This document shows positions 51,202 to 60,036 of a stretch of DNA of 64,000 bases, one piece after another (position 1 is the stretch's first letter; each line of letters opens with the position of its first letter). Made by a program: the position numbers and the translations under genes. The DNA lies in assembly GCF_947494025.1 (NCBI RefSeq), contig NZ_CANLTQ010000001.1:434001-498000 (forward strand), in the 5' to 3' direction. The notes under the pieces were generated by a model. It did not search any database and had not been told where the DNA came from. It saw only the letters and a list, made by a program, of their open reading frames with translations. The stretch comes from an uncultured Jannaschia sp. GTDB taxonomy: Bacteria > Pseudomonadota > Alphaproteobacteria > Rhodobacterales > Rhodobacteraceae.

Positions 51202-52758
51202 CTACATGCGCGAGGTTCCCGAGGTCGTCGGCGCCTCGTCCCGCGGTGCCGACGGCGAAGACCCGGCCGATAATGTCTCGACCGGCTCCGCATCGTGCCG
51301 GGGCGCTGTCGCATCGACTGGGGCGTCCGCGTCGCGCGTTCCGTGCTGGCCGACCCGAGCCTCGGACGCCGCCTCCCCCGACGGCCCGATCAGCAACGGC
51401 AGCATCTCCGAGGAGAGCGTCGCCGTGCCGGACACGCCGGTCCCGACCTCGCGCCATTCGAGGCTGTCGAACGCCTCGCAATGCGTGCAGACCGGCAGCC
51501 AGTCCGCATGCACCGTGCCGCAATTGTCGCAGACCCATTGCGGCCCTCGCGACGCGGTCAACGCCTTGGCGAGCCAGCCGCGAACCACCGCCTCGGAGGC
51601 CCCTTCGCCCCGTTCGATCGCCGCCATCAGCGACAGGGAGCGTGTCGTCGGATGCGTTTCCCACGTTTGGCCCAGAGCCCGCCGCGCCCCGGGAAAATCC
51701 TCGGCCGCGAGGTGGAGCTCGGCGTCGAGCATCCGCGTCTCGGGCGCGTCGGGCGCCACCTTCAGGAACGGCTGGAACCGCTTGATGCGCGCAGTCGGCG
51801 TTTCGCCCGGCTCGATATCGGCAAAGGCCGCGGCCAGATCGGGATGCGGTGTCTTCGCTCGGGCGATCCGGAGGACCTTGGCCGCCCGGCGGCGCTCGCC
51901 CGCCTCGGTATGCGCGCGCGCGGCGAGCACCGCGGCGGGGACCAGCTCGGGCGACAGGCGGTTCGCTTCGAGGATCTCCGCACGCGCCTTGGCGACGTCG
52001 CCGTGGGCGAGCTGGTCGCGCGCGTCGGCAAGGCTCAACACCGCCTCGCGTCGCTTATAGACGTCCTTCGGAAGCGCGCCGGCCTTGAGCTTGGCGGTCA
52101 GCACGCGTCGCGCACCGTCCCAGTTCTCGTCGCGCGCCTGAAGGCGCAGGAGCGTGTCCTGCGTTTCGACATGGCGCGGCTTCAGCGCGAAGGCCTTCTC
52201 GGCGAGCTTCATCGCCGTGTCCGTGTCGCCCTCTTCGAGCTTCTGCAGCATCAGGCCCCGGATGCCCACGAACCGTGTGCGGTCATGCGTGACGAGCTCC
52301 TTCCAGGCCTCGCGCGCCCGGTCCCGCTCGCCCGCCGCCTCCGAGGCCTGCGCCACGAGCAGCGTCGTCACTTCGGGTCGCTGGAGATAGCGCTCCGCCT
52401 TCTGTGCCTTGGCTGCCGCCTCGCGCGCCTCGCCGGAGGCCAGCGCGATCAGGCTGTCGGACAGCGCGTCGTAGCCCTTACGCTCCCGGTTGCGGTCGAA
52501 ATACGAGCCGAGCGCGGTGTCGTCGCCATTGACGAAGCGGAGTGTCGCGATCAGCAATCCCGCCAGCTTGAACAGCACCCAGAGCGCCAGCATCAGCGCC
52601 AGCGCGCAGACGACCACCATCAGGGGCGGAAGCACGTATTCCTGGTTGTTGAAGGTGACGAGCACCTCGCCCGAAACCGACAGGAGCCATTGTACGCCGA
52701 AGGCCAGCGCCACGATGAGCGCCACGAAGAGCAGGATCTTGAACAGCGACCAGAGCAT
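51202..52758 (-). CDS. hemY: HemY-like TPR protein with C-terminal zinc ribbon
   Basis: A 518-residue inner-membrane protein of the HemY family (not protoporphyrinogen oxidase). Two N-terminal helices (KILLFVALIVALAFGVQWLL and LMVVVCALALMLALWVLF) are followed by TPR-like helices from about residue 90 to 400. Visible are GDTDTAMKLAEKAFALKPRH and GARRVLTAKLKAGALPKDV. The C-terminus has WVCDNCGTVHADWLPVCTHC, a four-cysteine zinc ribbon, then a Pro/Ala/Ser-rich tail. It lies 9 bp downstream of the mitofilin gene. Its role is probably organising heme synthesis at the membrane (inference). Confidence 0.88.
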   Translation of the reverse strand: MLWSLFKILLFVALIVALAFGVQWLLSVSGEVLVTFNNQEYVLPPLMVVVCALALMLALWVLFKLAGLLIATLRFVNGDDTALGSYFDRNRERKGYDALSDSLIALASGEAREAAAKAQKAERYLQRPEVTTLLVAQASEAAGERDRAREAWKELVTHDRTRFVGIRGLMLQKLEEGDTDTAMKLAEKAFALKPRHVETQDTLLRLQARDENWDGARRVLTAKLKAGALPKDVYKRREAVLSLADARDQLAHGDVAKARAEILEANRLSPELVPAAVLAARAHTEAGERRRAAKVLRIARAKTPHPDLAAAFADIEPGETPTARIKRFQPFLKVAPDAPETRMLDAELHLAAEDFPGARRALGQTWETHPTTRSLSLMAAIERGEGASEAVVRGWLAKALTASRGPQWVCDNCGTVHADWLPVCTHCEAFDSLEWREVGTGVSGTATLSSEMLPLLIGPSGEAASEARVGQHGTRDADAPVDATAPRHDAEPVETLSAGSSPSAPRDEAPTTSGTSRM

Positions 52759-52767
52759 CGAGAATCC

Positions 52768-54408
52768 TCACCCGTCCTTCAGAAATTCGTCCGCCGCCGC
52801 GACGGCCTCGGCGCGCGTCCGTGCGCGCCGGGTCCATTCCGACAGCACGGCTCGTGCATCCTCGGGCAGCGCGGCGATCTCGTCCAGTGCCGCCTCGAGG
52901 TCTCCCGCCCGGACCGCCGCTTCCGCACGGCTCAGCACGGCGTCGGGGTCGTCGCCCTCGCGCGGCTCGAGCGAGCGGGCGTTGAACGCGTTGCGGAACA
53001 GCGACGCGACACCGGGTTCCGTCTCCGCGGCACGCGCGACGCGCAGCGCCTCGCGGGCCAGGGCCGGGAAATCCGATCGGAGCTCGTCCAGCGTCGCCAC
53101 GCCGTTGTCGGCCGCGTCGAACAGCGCCCAGGGCGCGGGCCCGAGCACGGCAAGCGGCTCGGCATACGCCGCGCCGGATTCCAGCGCGATCGCGATCTGG
53201 TTGCGCGCCGCCTCGCGGGCCTGCGCTTCGGCATCCGCCTCCACGTCGTCGGCCCGCGCCGACACCTCCGACAGCCGGCTCTCCACGCTGTCAAGCCGGG
53301 GACCGAGATCGCCGCGAAGCGTCTCGAACTCCCCCGACAGGGATTCGAACTCGCCCGAAAGGGACTCGAAGTTGCCCGACAGGGTATCGACATCGCCCGA
53401 AAGGGTGTCGATCCGGTCGGCAAGGTCCGCGCGGAAGGATTCCACATCGGAGCCCAACGTCTCGACCTGTGCCCGCAACGCCTCCATCGCCTCCGCCGTC
53501 AGCGGCTGCGCCTCGAGATCCTCGATCCGCGCATCGAACGCGCCCAGACGGTCGGTCAGATCGTTCTGCGCGCTTCGGATCGCTTCAAGATCGGACTCGT
53601 CGATCACGGCCGTCGAAGCCGGCCGGGCGGAAAGCTCGGCGATCTCGGCCTCCACCGCGGCGATGCGGCTGTCGTCGACGACCGGGGGGACGACCTCGCT
53701 CGGCGGCTCGTCCTGCAACAGAAAGGTCGGCACCGCGTAGCCAATCGCCCCCGCGACGAGACCGCCCAGAACGAGGGGCAGGAAGCCCGGTCCGCGCTTC
53801 TCGGCGATCTGCGGCTGCGGCGTGGGGGCAGCGGCGGTCGCGCCGTCCGCTGGCCGTGCCTCCTCCCGCCCGGAGGCGGCTTCGCCCGACGGCGCGGCAG
53901 TCCCGGGAGCGCGCGGATCGGCGTCAGCCTCAGACCCGGACGCCGCCCCCGCGACCTCGTCGGGCGCCGCCCGCGAGGTCGCCGGGGCCGACGACGGGTC
54001 GATCGCGTCCACCGCCGCTTCGTCGGCCGGCGCTTCGGCTTCGGTCGCGGCGGGCGCGCCGTTCGACGTCGTCGCGTCGTCCGGCGTGGGTTCGCCCGTG
54101 GTCGTGCCGTCGGCCGGCGACAAACCTGCGTCCCCCGCCGTCGTCTCACCCGGCGCGATGACCTCGTCGTCCGACGGCGCGATCGCCTGGTCCGCCGGAG
54201 ACGCCTCGTCCGATGCCTTTTTCCGGCCGGTCTCGGGAACGCCGGTGTCGGTCGTCGCGGGCACGTCGGCCTTGCCGGTCGTCTCGCCGTCGTCCTTCGC
54301 AGCAGAGGCGTCGGTTTCCGGACCCATGGTGAAATCGGTCCGGGCCGGCGTGTCGAGAGCGTGATCGGTACCCGTCTTCGCAGGCGGTTTCTTCGTGCTT
54401 CGCGCCAA
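52768..54408 (-). CDS. mitofilin/Mic60-like membrane protein
   Basis: A 546-residue protein starting at TTG 54408, which has GGAGGGG about 6 nt upstream; there is no better ATG. A roughly 200-residue low-complexity, acidic Ala/Pro/Thr-rich region precedes a single transmembrane helix (GFLPLVLGGLVAGAIGYAV, about residues 208–230). A long coiled coil follows, with several near-copies of FESLSGEFESLSGEFETL. The C-terminal helical mitofilin domain contains RNAFNARSLEPREGDDPDAV. Alphaproteobacterial Mic60 is known to sit beside heme genes and shape intracytoplasmic membranes. Here it lies between hemD and hemY. Confidence 0.85.
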   Translation of the reverse strand: MARSTKKPPAKTGTDHALDTPARTDFTMGPETDASAAKDDGETTGKADVPATTDTGVPETGRKKASDEASPADQAIAPSDDEVIAPGETTAGDAGLSPADGTTTGEPTPDDATTSNGAPAATEAEAPADEAAVDAIDPSSAPATSRAAPDEVAGAASGSEADADPRAPGTAAPSGEAASGREEARPADGATAAAPTPQPQIAEKRGPGFLPLVLGGLVAGAIGYAVPTFLLQDEPPSEVVPPVVDDSRIAAVEAEIAELSARPASTAVIDESDLEAIRSAQNDLTDRLGAFDARIEDLEAQPLTAEAMEALRAQVETLGSDVESFRADLADRIDTLSGDVDTLSGNFESLSGEFESLSGEFETLRGDLGPRLDSVESRLSEVSARADDVEADAEAQAREAARNQIAIALESGAAYAEPLAVLGPAPWALFDAADNGVATLDELRSDFPALAREALRVARAAETEPGVASLFRNAFNARSLEPREGDDPDAVLSRAEAAVRAGDLEAALDEIAALPEDARAVLSEWTRRARTRAEAVAAADEFLKDG

Positions 54409-54457
54409 GACGTCCCCTCCGGCAATGGCCGGGAGGTTCCCGGTCGATTGGCTATAC

Positions 54458-55165
54458 CTAGACCGAGCGTCCGCGCCCCTCAACAGGCGAAGCCCCCAAA
54501 TTCGCGAGGATCGTGCGAAGCATGGCCGACCCGTCCGGCGTTTCCGCGATCCCGCAGGGCGGGACGGGGGATTCCGCCGCGACCGCGTCGCTCAGGGCGA
54601 CGACGCGCAGATGCGCGCGAAGTTCCCCCGGGCATTCCGCGCGAAGAATGGCGGCCGTGCGGGGGGAGTACAGAGGGACCAGCGCAGGCCCCTCCGCCAG
54701 CAACGACCGGGCTTCCGGCGACAGGGGCAGCGCGTCCTGCCGGTAGATCACCGCATCGCCCGCCGCGAGGCCGCGTGCGCGAAGCGTGCCGGCGAGATCG
54801 CCCCGCTGCACCGCGCCGCGCAGGTGGACGAGCGGCGGCGCGTCGCGCGGCACGCGATCCGTCAGCGCCGCCGCGTCCGGCACCACGCCCCGGACGTCGA
54901 AGCCGGCCGCCCGCGCCGCCGCCGCCGTGCCCGGCCCGACGACCCAGGCGGGCAGGCCCCGCCGCCCGCCGAGTGCCACCCACGCCCGCACCGCGTTCCC
55001 CGAAGTCAATAGCGCGCCGCCCGCCACGTCCGGCAGGCTGTCGCCCGGGACGATCGCGATCAGGGGCGCGATCACGATGCGTCCGGCCCCCGCCGCGCGG
55101 AGCGTCTCCGCCAACGCCTCGGACTGGTCCCGGGGCCGGATCAGAAGGATCGGCATCGCCTGCAT
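54458..55165 (-). CDS. hemD: uroporphyrinogen-III synthase
   Basis: Cyclises hydroxymethylbilane to uroporphyrinogen III. The 235-residue protein has the low-conservation HemD fold. Landmarks are LLIRPRDQSEALAETLRAAG at the start, ALLTSGNAVRAW, VVGPGTAAAARAAGF, LVHLRGAVQRGDLAGTL, and VPLYSPRTAAILRAE. The ATG at 55165 has GGAGG six nt upstream and is preferred over ATGs at 55177 and 55156. It is divergent from tsaD and upstream of the mitofilin and hemY genes; hemC is not adjacent in this window. Confidence 0.88.
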   Translation of the reverse strand: MQAMPILLIRPRDQSEALAETLRAAGAGRIVIAPLIAIVPGDSLPDVAGGALLTSGNAVRAWVALGGRRGLPAWVVGPGTAAAARAAGFDVRGVVPDAAALTDRVPRDAPPLVHLRGAVQRGDLAGTLRARGLAAGDAVIYRQDALPLSPEARSLLAEGPALVPLYSPRTAAILRAECPGELRAHLRVVALSDAVAAESPVPPCGIAETPDGSAMLRTILANLGASPVEGRGRSV

Positions 55166-55223
55166 TGTTCCCTCCATCGGGCCGCGCTAGGGGACGGGGC
55201 GCGACACTGGACGCGGGCGGAAC

Positions 55224-56303
55224 ATGACACAAGAGGTGACGGTTCTGGGGCTCGAAAGCTCCTGCGACGACACCGCCGCGGCCGTGGTCCGGCGCGGCGC
55301 CGACGGGCGCGGCACGATTCTGTCCAACGTCGTGCTGGGCCAGGACGAACTCCATGCAGGCTTCGGCGGCGTTGTCCCCGAGCTCGCCGCCCGCGCTCAT
55401 GCCGAGAAGATCGACCTCGCCGTCGAGCGGGCGCTGGCGGCGGCGGGCCTCCACCTCGGTAGCTGCGACGCCGTCGCGGTCACGGCCGGTCCGGGCCTGA
55501 TCGGCGGGGTGCTCGCGGGGGTGATGTGCGCGAAGGGCCTGTCCGCGGCGACCGGCCTGCCGCTCCTCGGCGTGAACCACCTTGCCGGGCACGCGCTGAC
55601 GCCACGATTGACGGACGGGCTCGCCTTCCCCTACCTCATGCTGCTGGTTTCCGGCGGCCATTGCCAGTTCCTCCGGGTGGAGGGGCCGGACGACTTTGCA
55701 CGGCTCGGCGGCACGATCGACGACGCGCCGGGAGAGGCGTTCGACAAGGTTGCGCGCCTGCTCGCCCTGCCGCAACCCGGCGGTCCCTCGGTGGAAGCCT
55801 GCGCCGCCGGGGGCCGGGCGACGGTTCCGCTGCCGCGACCGCTGCTCGACCGGGCAGGCAGCGACCTGTCCTTCTCCGGGCTCAAGACGGCCGTGCTGCG
55901 CGCGCGGGACGCGGCGGTGGCGGCGCATGGCGGGCTCCCACGGGAAGCGCGTGCCGATCTCTGCGCCAGCTTCCAAACGGCGGTGGCCGAGGTGCTGGCC
56001 GAAAAATCCCGCCGGGCGCTCGCCCTCTCGGACGTCACCGCCTTCGCCGTCGCCGGCGGGGTCGCGGCGAACCGGACCCTGCGCGCGGCGCTCGAAGACG
56101 TGGCGGGGGCGGCGGGCGTGCCCTTCGTCGCGCCGCCGCTCGCGCTCTGCACCGACAATGCGGCGATGATCGCCTGGGCCGGAACGGAGCGGTTCGATTC
56201 CGGCGCCTTCGACGACCTGTCCCTCGCCGCCCGTCCGCGCTGGCCGCTGGACCGGGCGGCGGCGCCGATGCTGGGCTCGGGCAAGCGCGGAGCGAAGGCG
56301 TGA
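55224..56303 (+). CDS. tsaD: tRNA N6-adenosine threonylcarbamoyltransferase
   Basis: Installs the t6A37 modification on ANN-decoding tRNAs with TsaB/TsaE. The 359-residue protein has the ASKHA opening [15 protein letters not shown], the metal motif [10 protein letters not shown] (H-x3-H), and [29 protein letters not shown] and a late [10 protein letters not shown] block complete the family set. The stop overlaps the gpsA GTG. It is the first gene of tsaD–gpsA–yciI–EVE. Confidence 0.97.
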   Translation: MTQEVTVLGLESSCDDTAAAVVRRGADGRGTILSNVVLGQDELHAGFGGVVPELAARAHAEKIDLAVERALAAAGLHLGSCDAVAVTAGPGLIGGVLAGVMCAKGLSAATGLPLLGVNHLAGHALTPRLTDGLAFPYLMLLVSGGHCQFLRVEGPDDFARLGGTIDDAPGEAFDKVARLLALPQPGGPSVEACAAGGRATVPLPRPLLDRAGSDLSFSGLKTAVLRARDAAVAAHGGLPREARADLCASFQTAVAEVLAEKSRRALALSDVTAFAVAGGVAANRTLRAALEDVAGAAGVPFVAPPLALCTDNAAMIAWAGTERFDSGAFDDLSLAARPRWPLDRAAAPMLGSGKRGAKA

Positions 56304-57250
56304 TCGGCGTCGCGGGGGCCGGGGCCTTCGGCACCGCGCTGGCCGTGACGCTGGCGCGCTCCGACCGGGAGGTGCGCCTCTGGGGTCGCGATGCCGCCAC
56401 GATGGCGGAGGCCGCGCGGACACGCCGTCTGTCCCGCCTGCCGGACGTGACGCTGCCCGAGGCGGTGCGCCCGACCGGCGCGGCGGACGACCTCGCCGCC
56501 TGCGACACGCTGATCCTCGCGATCCCGATGCAGCGGTTGGCCGAGGCGCTCGACGGTCTGCCCCGCGCCCCGCGCCATGCCGTCGCCGCCTGCAAGGGCG
56601 TGGATCTGGTGCGTTTGCATGGGCCGACCGCGATCCTGCGGGCGGCATGGCCCGAAACCCGTACGGCCATCCTTTCGGGGCCGAGCTTCGCCGCCGACAT
56701 CGCCCGCGGCCTGCCGACCGCGCTGTCGCTGGGCTGCGAGGATCCGGAGGCGGGCCTCGCGCTGCAGGCCGCGCTTTCGACCCCGACGCTGCGACTTTAC
56801 CGCACGACGGACGTCGCCGGGGTGGAGCTGGGCGGGGCGCTCAAGAACGTGGTGGCCATCGCCTGCGGCGCGGCGATCGGGGCGGGCCTCGGCGAATCGG
56901 CGCGCGCGGCGCTGATGACGCGGGGCATGGCGGAGATCATGCGGCTCGCCGAAGCGATGGGCGCGCGGCGGGACACGTTGATGGGCCTGTCGGGGTTGGG
57001 CGACCTCGCCCTGACCTGCGCCTCGCCGGCTTCGCGGAACTTCGCGTTGGGCCTCGCCCTCGGACGCGGCACGGCACCGCCCGAAGCGACCACGGAGGGC
57101 GCGGCGACAGCGACCGCCGCCCTGCATCTCGCCCGCCCGCGGGGCATCGACCTGCCGGTGACGCGGGCGGTGGACGACCTTGTGGCCGGACGGGCAAATG
57201 TCGAGGATGCGATGCGGTCCTTGCTGGATCGCGAGCTGAAGGACGAATGA
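56300..57250 (+). CDS. gpsA: glycerol-3-phosphate dehydrogenase [NAD(P)+]
   Basis: Reduces dihydroxyacetone phosphate to sn-glycerol-3-phosphate for phospholipid synthesis. The 316-residue product starts at GTG 56300 with the nucleotide loop [18 protein letters not shown]. Further motifs are [20 protein letters not shown] (containing the GPSFA signature), [20 protein letters not shown] with the catalytic lysine, and [12 protein letters not shown]. The four-base overlap with tsaD and with the yciI-like gene implies one coupled operon. Confidence 0.97.
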   Translation: MIGVAGAGAFGTALAVTLARSDREVRLWGRDAATMAEAARTRRLSRLPDVTLPEAVRPTGAADDLAACDTLILAIPMQRLAEALDGLPRAPRHAVAACKGVDLVRLHGPTAILRAAWPETRTAILSGPSFAADIARGLPTALSLGCEDPEAGLALQAALSTPTLRLYRTTDVAGVELGGALKNVVAIACGAAIGAGLGESARAALMTRGMAEIMRLAEAMGARRDTLMGLSGLGDLALTCASPASRNFALGLALGRGTAPPEATTEGAATATAALHLARPRGIDLPVTRAVDDLVAGRANVEDAMRSLLDRELKDE

Positions 57251-57524
57251 CCATGCTCCATGCCCTCATCTGCACCGACAAGCCCGGCCATCTGGAGGTT
57301 CGCAAGGCGAACCGCGACGCGCATCTGGCCTATCTGAAGGCCGATCCCCATGTCACGCAGGCCGGGCCCTTCGTGAACGGGGCGGGCGAGATGTCGGGTT
57401 CGCTCATCCTTTTCGACACGGAGGACCGCGCCCATGTCGAGCGCTTCGCGGAAGGCGACCCCTACGCGCGGGCCGGCCTGTTCGAGGATGTCCGGATCGA
57501 AACGTGGAACCGCGTCATCGGCGG

Positions 57525-57528
<4 letters not shown>
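57247..57528 (+). CDS. YciI-family protein
   Basis: A 93-residue ferredoxin-like-fold protein. It has CTDKPGHLEVRKANRDAHLAYL and later GSLILFDTEDRAHVERFAEG plus DPYARAGLFEDVRIETW, the typical YciI blocks with the conserved His and Asp. Biochemical role of the family is poorly known. The start at 57247 overlaps the gpsA stop; an ATG 6 nt later is an alternative. Its stop overlaps the EVE gene start. Confidence 0.92.
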
Positions 57529-57950
<422 letters not shown>

Positions 57951-58014
57951 GAGCGGACGCTCTGGACAGGAGCAGCCCCCTCCCCTACCCCGCCCGAACG
58001 CAGCGGAGGCGCCG

Positions 58015-58767
58015 ATGACCGACCCGACCGAGACTCCTGCCGACGACCGTCTGATCGTCGCGCTCGACGTGCCGAACGCGCTGGCGGGGCTGGAGCTGGC
58101 CAGGCGACTCGGCGACGCGGTATCGTTCTACAAGATCGGGCTCGGCATGCTGACCGGCGGCGGGCTGGCGCTCGCGAGCGAACTCAAGGCAGAGCACGGC
58201 AAGCGTATCTTCCTCGACATGAAGCTCTTCGACATCGGCGCGACGGTGGAGGCGGCGGTGCGGGGACTCGCGCAATTCGAACTCGACTTTCTGACCGTCC
58301 ACGGAGACCCGCATGTCGTCGCGGCCGCCGCGCAGGCGAAGGGGACGACGAAGATCCTCGCCGTGACCATCCTGACCTCGCTCGACCGCGACGACCTCGA
58401 CGCCGCGCTGATCGCGCCGGGCGAGGTGGCCGACCTCGTGGCGGAGCGTGCCGGGCGTGCCTTCGCCGCCGGAGCGGACGGCGTGATCGCCTCCCCGCAG
58501 GAGGCCGCGACGATCCGCGCGCTGCCCGAAGCGGCGGGCAAGCTGATCGTCACACCGGGTGTGCGGCCCATGGGGGCGGCCTTCGGCGACCAGAAGCGCG
58601 TCGCGACGCCGGCGGACGCCATGCGCGCCGGGGCCGATCACGTCGTCGTGGGTCGGCCGGTCTGGCAGGCGGCCGATCCGGCGGCGGCGGCGCGAGCGAT
58701 CCTGAGCGAACTGCGTTCCCCGCGGGCGAGGCGGCCGGACGTCCGAAGCACGCCCGGTGAACCGTAA
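58015..58767 (+). CDS. pyrF: orotidine 5'-phosphate decarboxylase
   Basis: Final step of UMP synthesis. The 250-residue protein has LIVALDVPNALAG at the start, the active-site signature FLDMKLFDIGATVEAAV (D-x-K-x2-D), ILAVTILTSLD, and the C-terminal VTPGVRPMG with DHVVVGRPVWQA. GGAGG lies 5 nt before the ATG. It follows the EVE gene by 64 bp and may be a separate unit. Confidence 0.97.
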   Translation: MTDPTETPADDRLIVALDVPNALAGLELARRLGDAVSFYKIGLGMLTGGGLALASELKAEHGKRIFLDMKLFDIGATVEAAVRGLAQFELDFLTVHGDPHVVAAAAQAKGTTKILAVTILTSLDRDDLDAALIAPGEVADLVAERAGRAFAAGADGVIASPQEAATIRALPEAAGKLIVTPGVRPMGAAFGDQKRVATPADAMRAGADHVVVGRPVWQAADPAAAARAILSELRSPRARRPDVRSTPGEP

Positions 58768-58830
58768 GTTCGAACCCGCTCCCCCACCGAGGCAATCAGT
58801 CTCCGAACAGGCAGGCGCGATCGAACGATA

Positions 58831-59061
58831 TCAGTCGCTCACCGGCGCGACCGGATCGCCGTTCGCGTCCAGCCCGTCGGGCGACGGCGTGACGATGCCA
58901 TCCGCGCTCTCGGTCGCCGGGCCCTCGTCGGTCTCGTAATAAAGGTTCGGCAGGACGAAAAGCACCAAGGCGCCGCCGACGATGATCGCGATGATCAGGC
59001 CGATGTAATAGTTTTTCTTCGACTTTTCCGGCACTGGCGCGTCGTCGGGTTCCCTGACCAT
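58831..59061 (-). CDS. tiny single-pass membrane protein (copy 1 of 4)
   Basis: A 76-residue protein. A short charged start (VREPDDAPVPEKSKKNYY) leads to one helix (IGLIIAIIVGGALVLFVLP) and then an acidic tail ending DGLDANGDPVAPVSD. The ATG at 59061 has GGGAG 6 nt upstream; an ATG two codons earlier has no room for a Shine–Dalgarno. It is the last of four tandem genes with the same layout. Family unknown. Confidence 0.65.
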   Translation of the reverse strand: MVREPDDAPVPEKSKKNYYIGLIIAIIVGGALVLFVLPNLYYETDEGPATESADGIVTPSPDGLDANGDPVAPVSD

Positions 59062-59176
59062 ATTCATCTCCCGTATATGTCCGAAGCAAAACGGCTCGCG
59101 GCACCCGCCTGTTCCATCGGATCGCGCCGTGCGGAATGCACCGGTGCCCGTGACGGACCCCGGTGCGATGCGCGGA

Positions 59177-59413
59177 TCAGTTCCCGGTGCCCTCGACGGT
59201 GCCGCCCTCGGTGACCGGGGCGTCCACAACGGGTGCGCCCCCATCCACGGCGGGCTCTTCTACCGTGTCTGCGCCCGCGAAGACGAAGAAGTACAGCAGC
59301 ACCAGGATGACGACGGCCCCGATGATCAGCCAGAGCGTGTTGTTGCTCGACCGCTTCGTCGGCGTGGTCGTGTTCGTCCGGGTCGTGGTGTCGGTACGGT
59401 TCGGGTCGGCCAT
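59177..59413 (-). CDS. tiny single-pass membrane protein (copy 2 of 4)
   Basis: A 78-residue protein. A Thr/Asn-rich hydrophilic start (MADPNRTDTTTRTNTTTPTK) is followed by the helix LWLIIGAVVILVLLYFFVFA and an acidic Val/Pro/Gly tail (PVVDAPVTEGGTVEGTGN). The ATG has GAGGGAG upstream. The layout matches its three neighbours, with the same Asp/Glu-rich tail after a helix rich in Val/Leu/Ile. Function unknown. Confidence 0.65.
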   Translation of the reverse strand: MADPNRTDTTTRTNTTTPTKRSSNNTLWLIIGAVVILVLLYFFVFAGADTVEEPAVDGGAPVVDAPVTEGGTVEGTGN

Positions 59414-59509
59414 TCTCATCTCCCTCGAGATCATGGGTGAACACTACAACAAGGTGAGGTTCCGACCCGCCGGGCAAGCGCGACGCGTCGCAGCGCCGTA
59501 TCTCGGCTC

Positions 59510-59707
59510 CTAATTGCCGAGCGTCCCCTCGGCGTCGTTGCTGTCGATCACCGTTGCATCGGCGCCCTCGGGCGAAAGCACCGGCGCCTCCGAGGCGAAA
59601 AGCAGCGCCCACAGCACGACCACTACGATGATGGTCGCGAGGACCACCAGCAGGATGGTGCCGCGGCTCCGGCCCGAGCCCTTGATACGGGTAGGATCGT
59701 CGCTCAT
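59510..59707 (-). CDS. tiny single-pass membrane protein (copy 3 of 4)
   Basis: A 65-residue protein. The start MSDDPTRIKGSGRSRG is followed by the helix TILLVVLATIIVVVVLWALL and a short acidic tail (SPEGADATVIDSNDAEG) ending LGN. Its ATG overlaps the stop of the upstream copy (ATGA), so the two are translated as a pair. No enzymatic motif was seen. Confidence 0.65.
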   Translation of the reverse strand: MSDDPTRIKGSGRSRGTILLVVLATIIVVVVLWALLFASEAPVLSPEGADATVIDSNDAEGTLGN

Positions 59708-59934
59708 GCCGAGGCCACGCCGGGATCGGCGCCCATCGACAGCAGCAACACGACAAGGAGGATGCCCACCACCGCCGCCAGCGCGATCCAGAGCCAGTTG
59801 CGGCTCTTGCGGTCGGTCGGCGTTTCCACGGCGGAATGGGAGGAACCGGCGGGGGGCGCGGTCGTTCCGGCGGGACGGGTCCCGGTCGCCGGATCGTCCG
59901 GGCGCGGCGTCGTCTTCGGATCGGTGGCGGCCAT
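59704..59934 (-). CDS. tiny single-pass membrane protein (copy 4 of 4)
   Basis: A 76-residue protein. A longer Pro/Thr-rich cytoplasmic start (about 45 residues, ending PTDRKSRN) precedes the helix WLWIALAAVVGILLVVLLLS and a very short tail, MGADPGVASA. It is first in the tandem, divergent from dinB by about 100 bp. It shares the NW/NxLWL-I-x-A-VV start of the helix with copy 2. Function unknown. Confidence 0.65.
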   Translation of the reverse strand: MAATDPKTTPRPDDPATGTRPAGTTAPPAGSSHSAVETPTDRKSRNWLWIALAAVVGILLVVLLLSMGADPGVASA

Positions 59935-60036
59935 CTGCCCTCTCCCAAGTCGCAGGAACGTGATCGTTGTTCTCGAACAACCCGGCCCGCGCGAATCCGG
60001 TTCCCCCGCCCGGCCCACACCCTGTAGACAGCGCCC

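Noticed and set aside
51202-52758. hemY as protoporphyrinogen oxidase
   Set aside because: No FAD-binding motif; two N-terminal helices plus TPR-like repeats identify the other HemY family.
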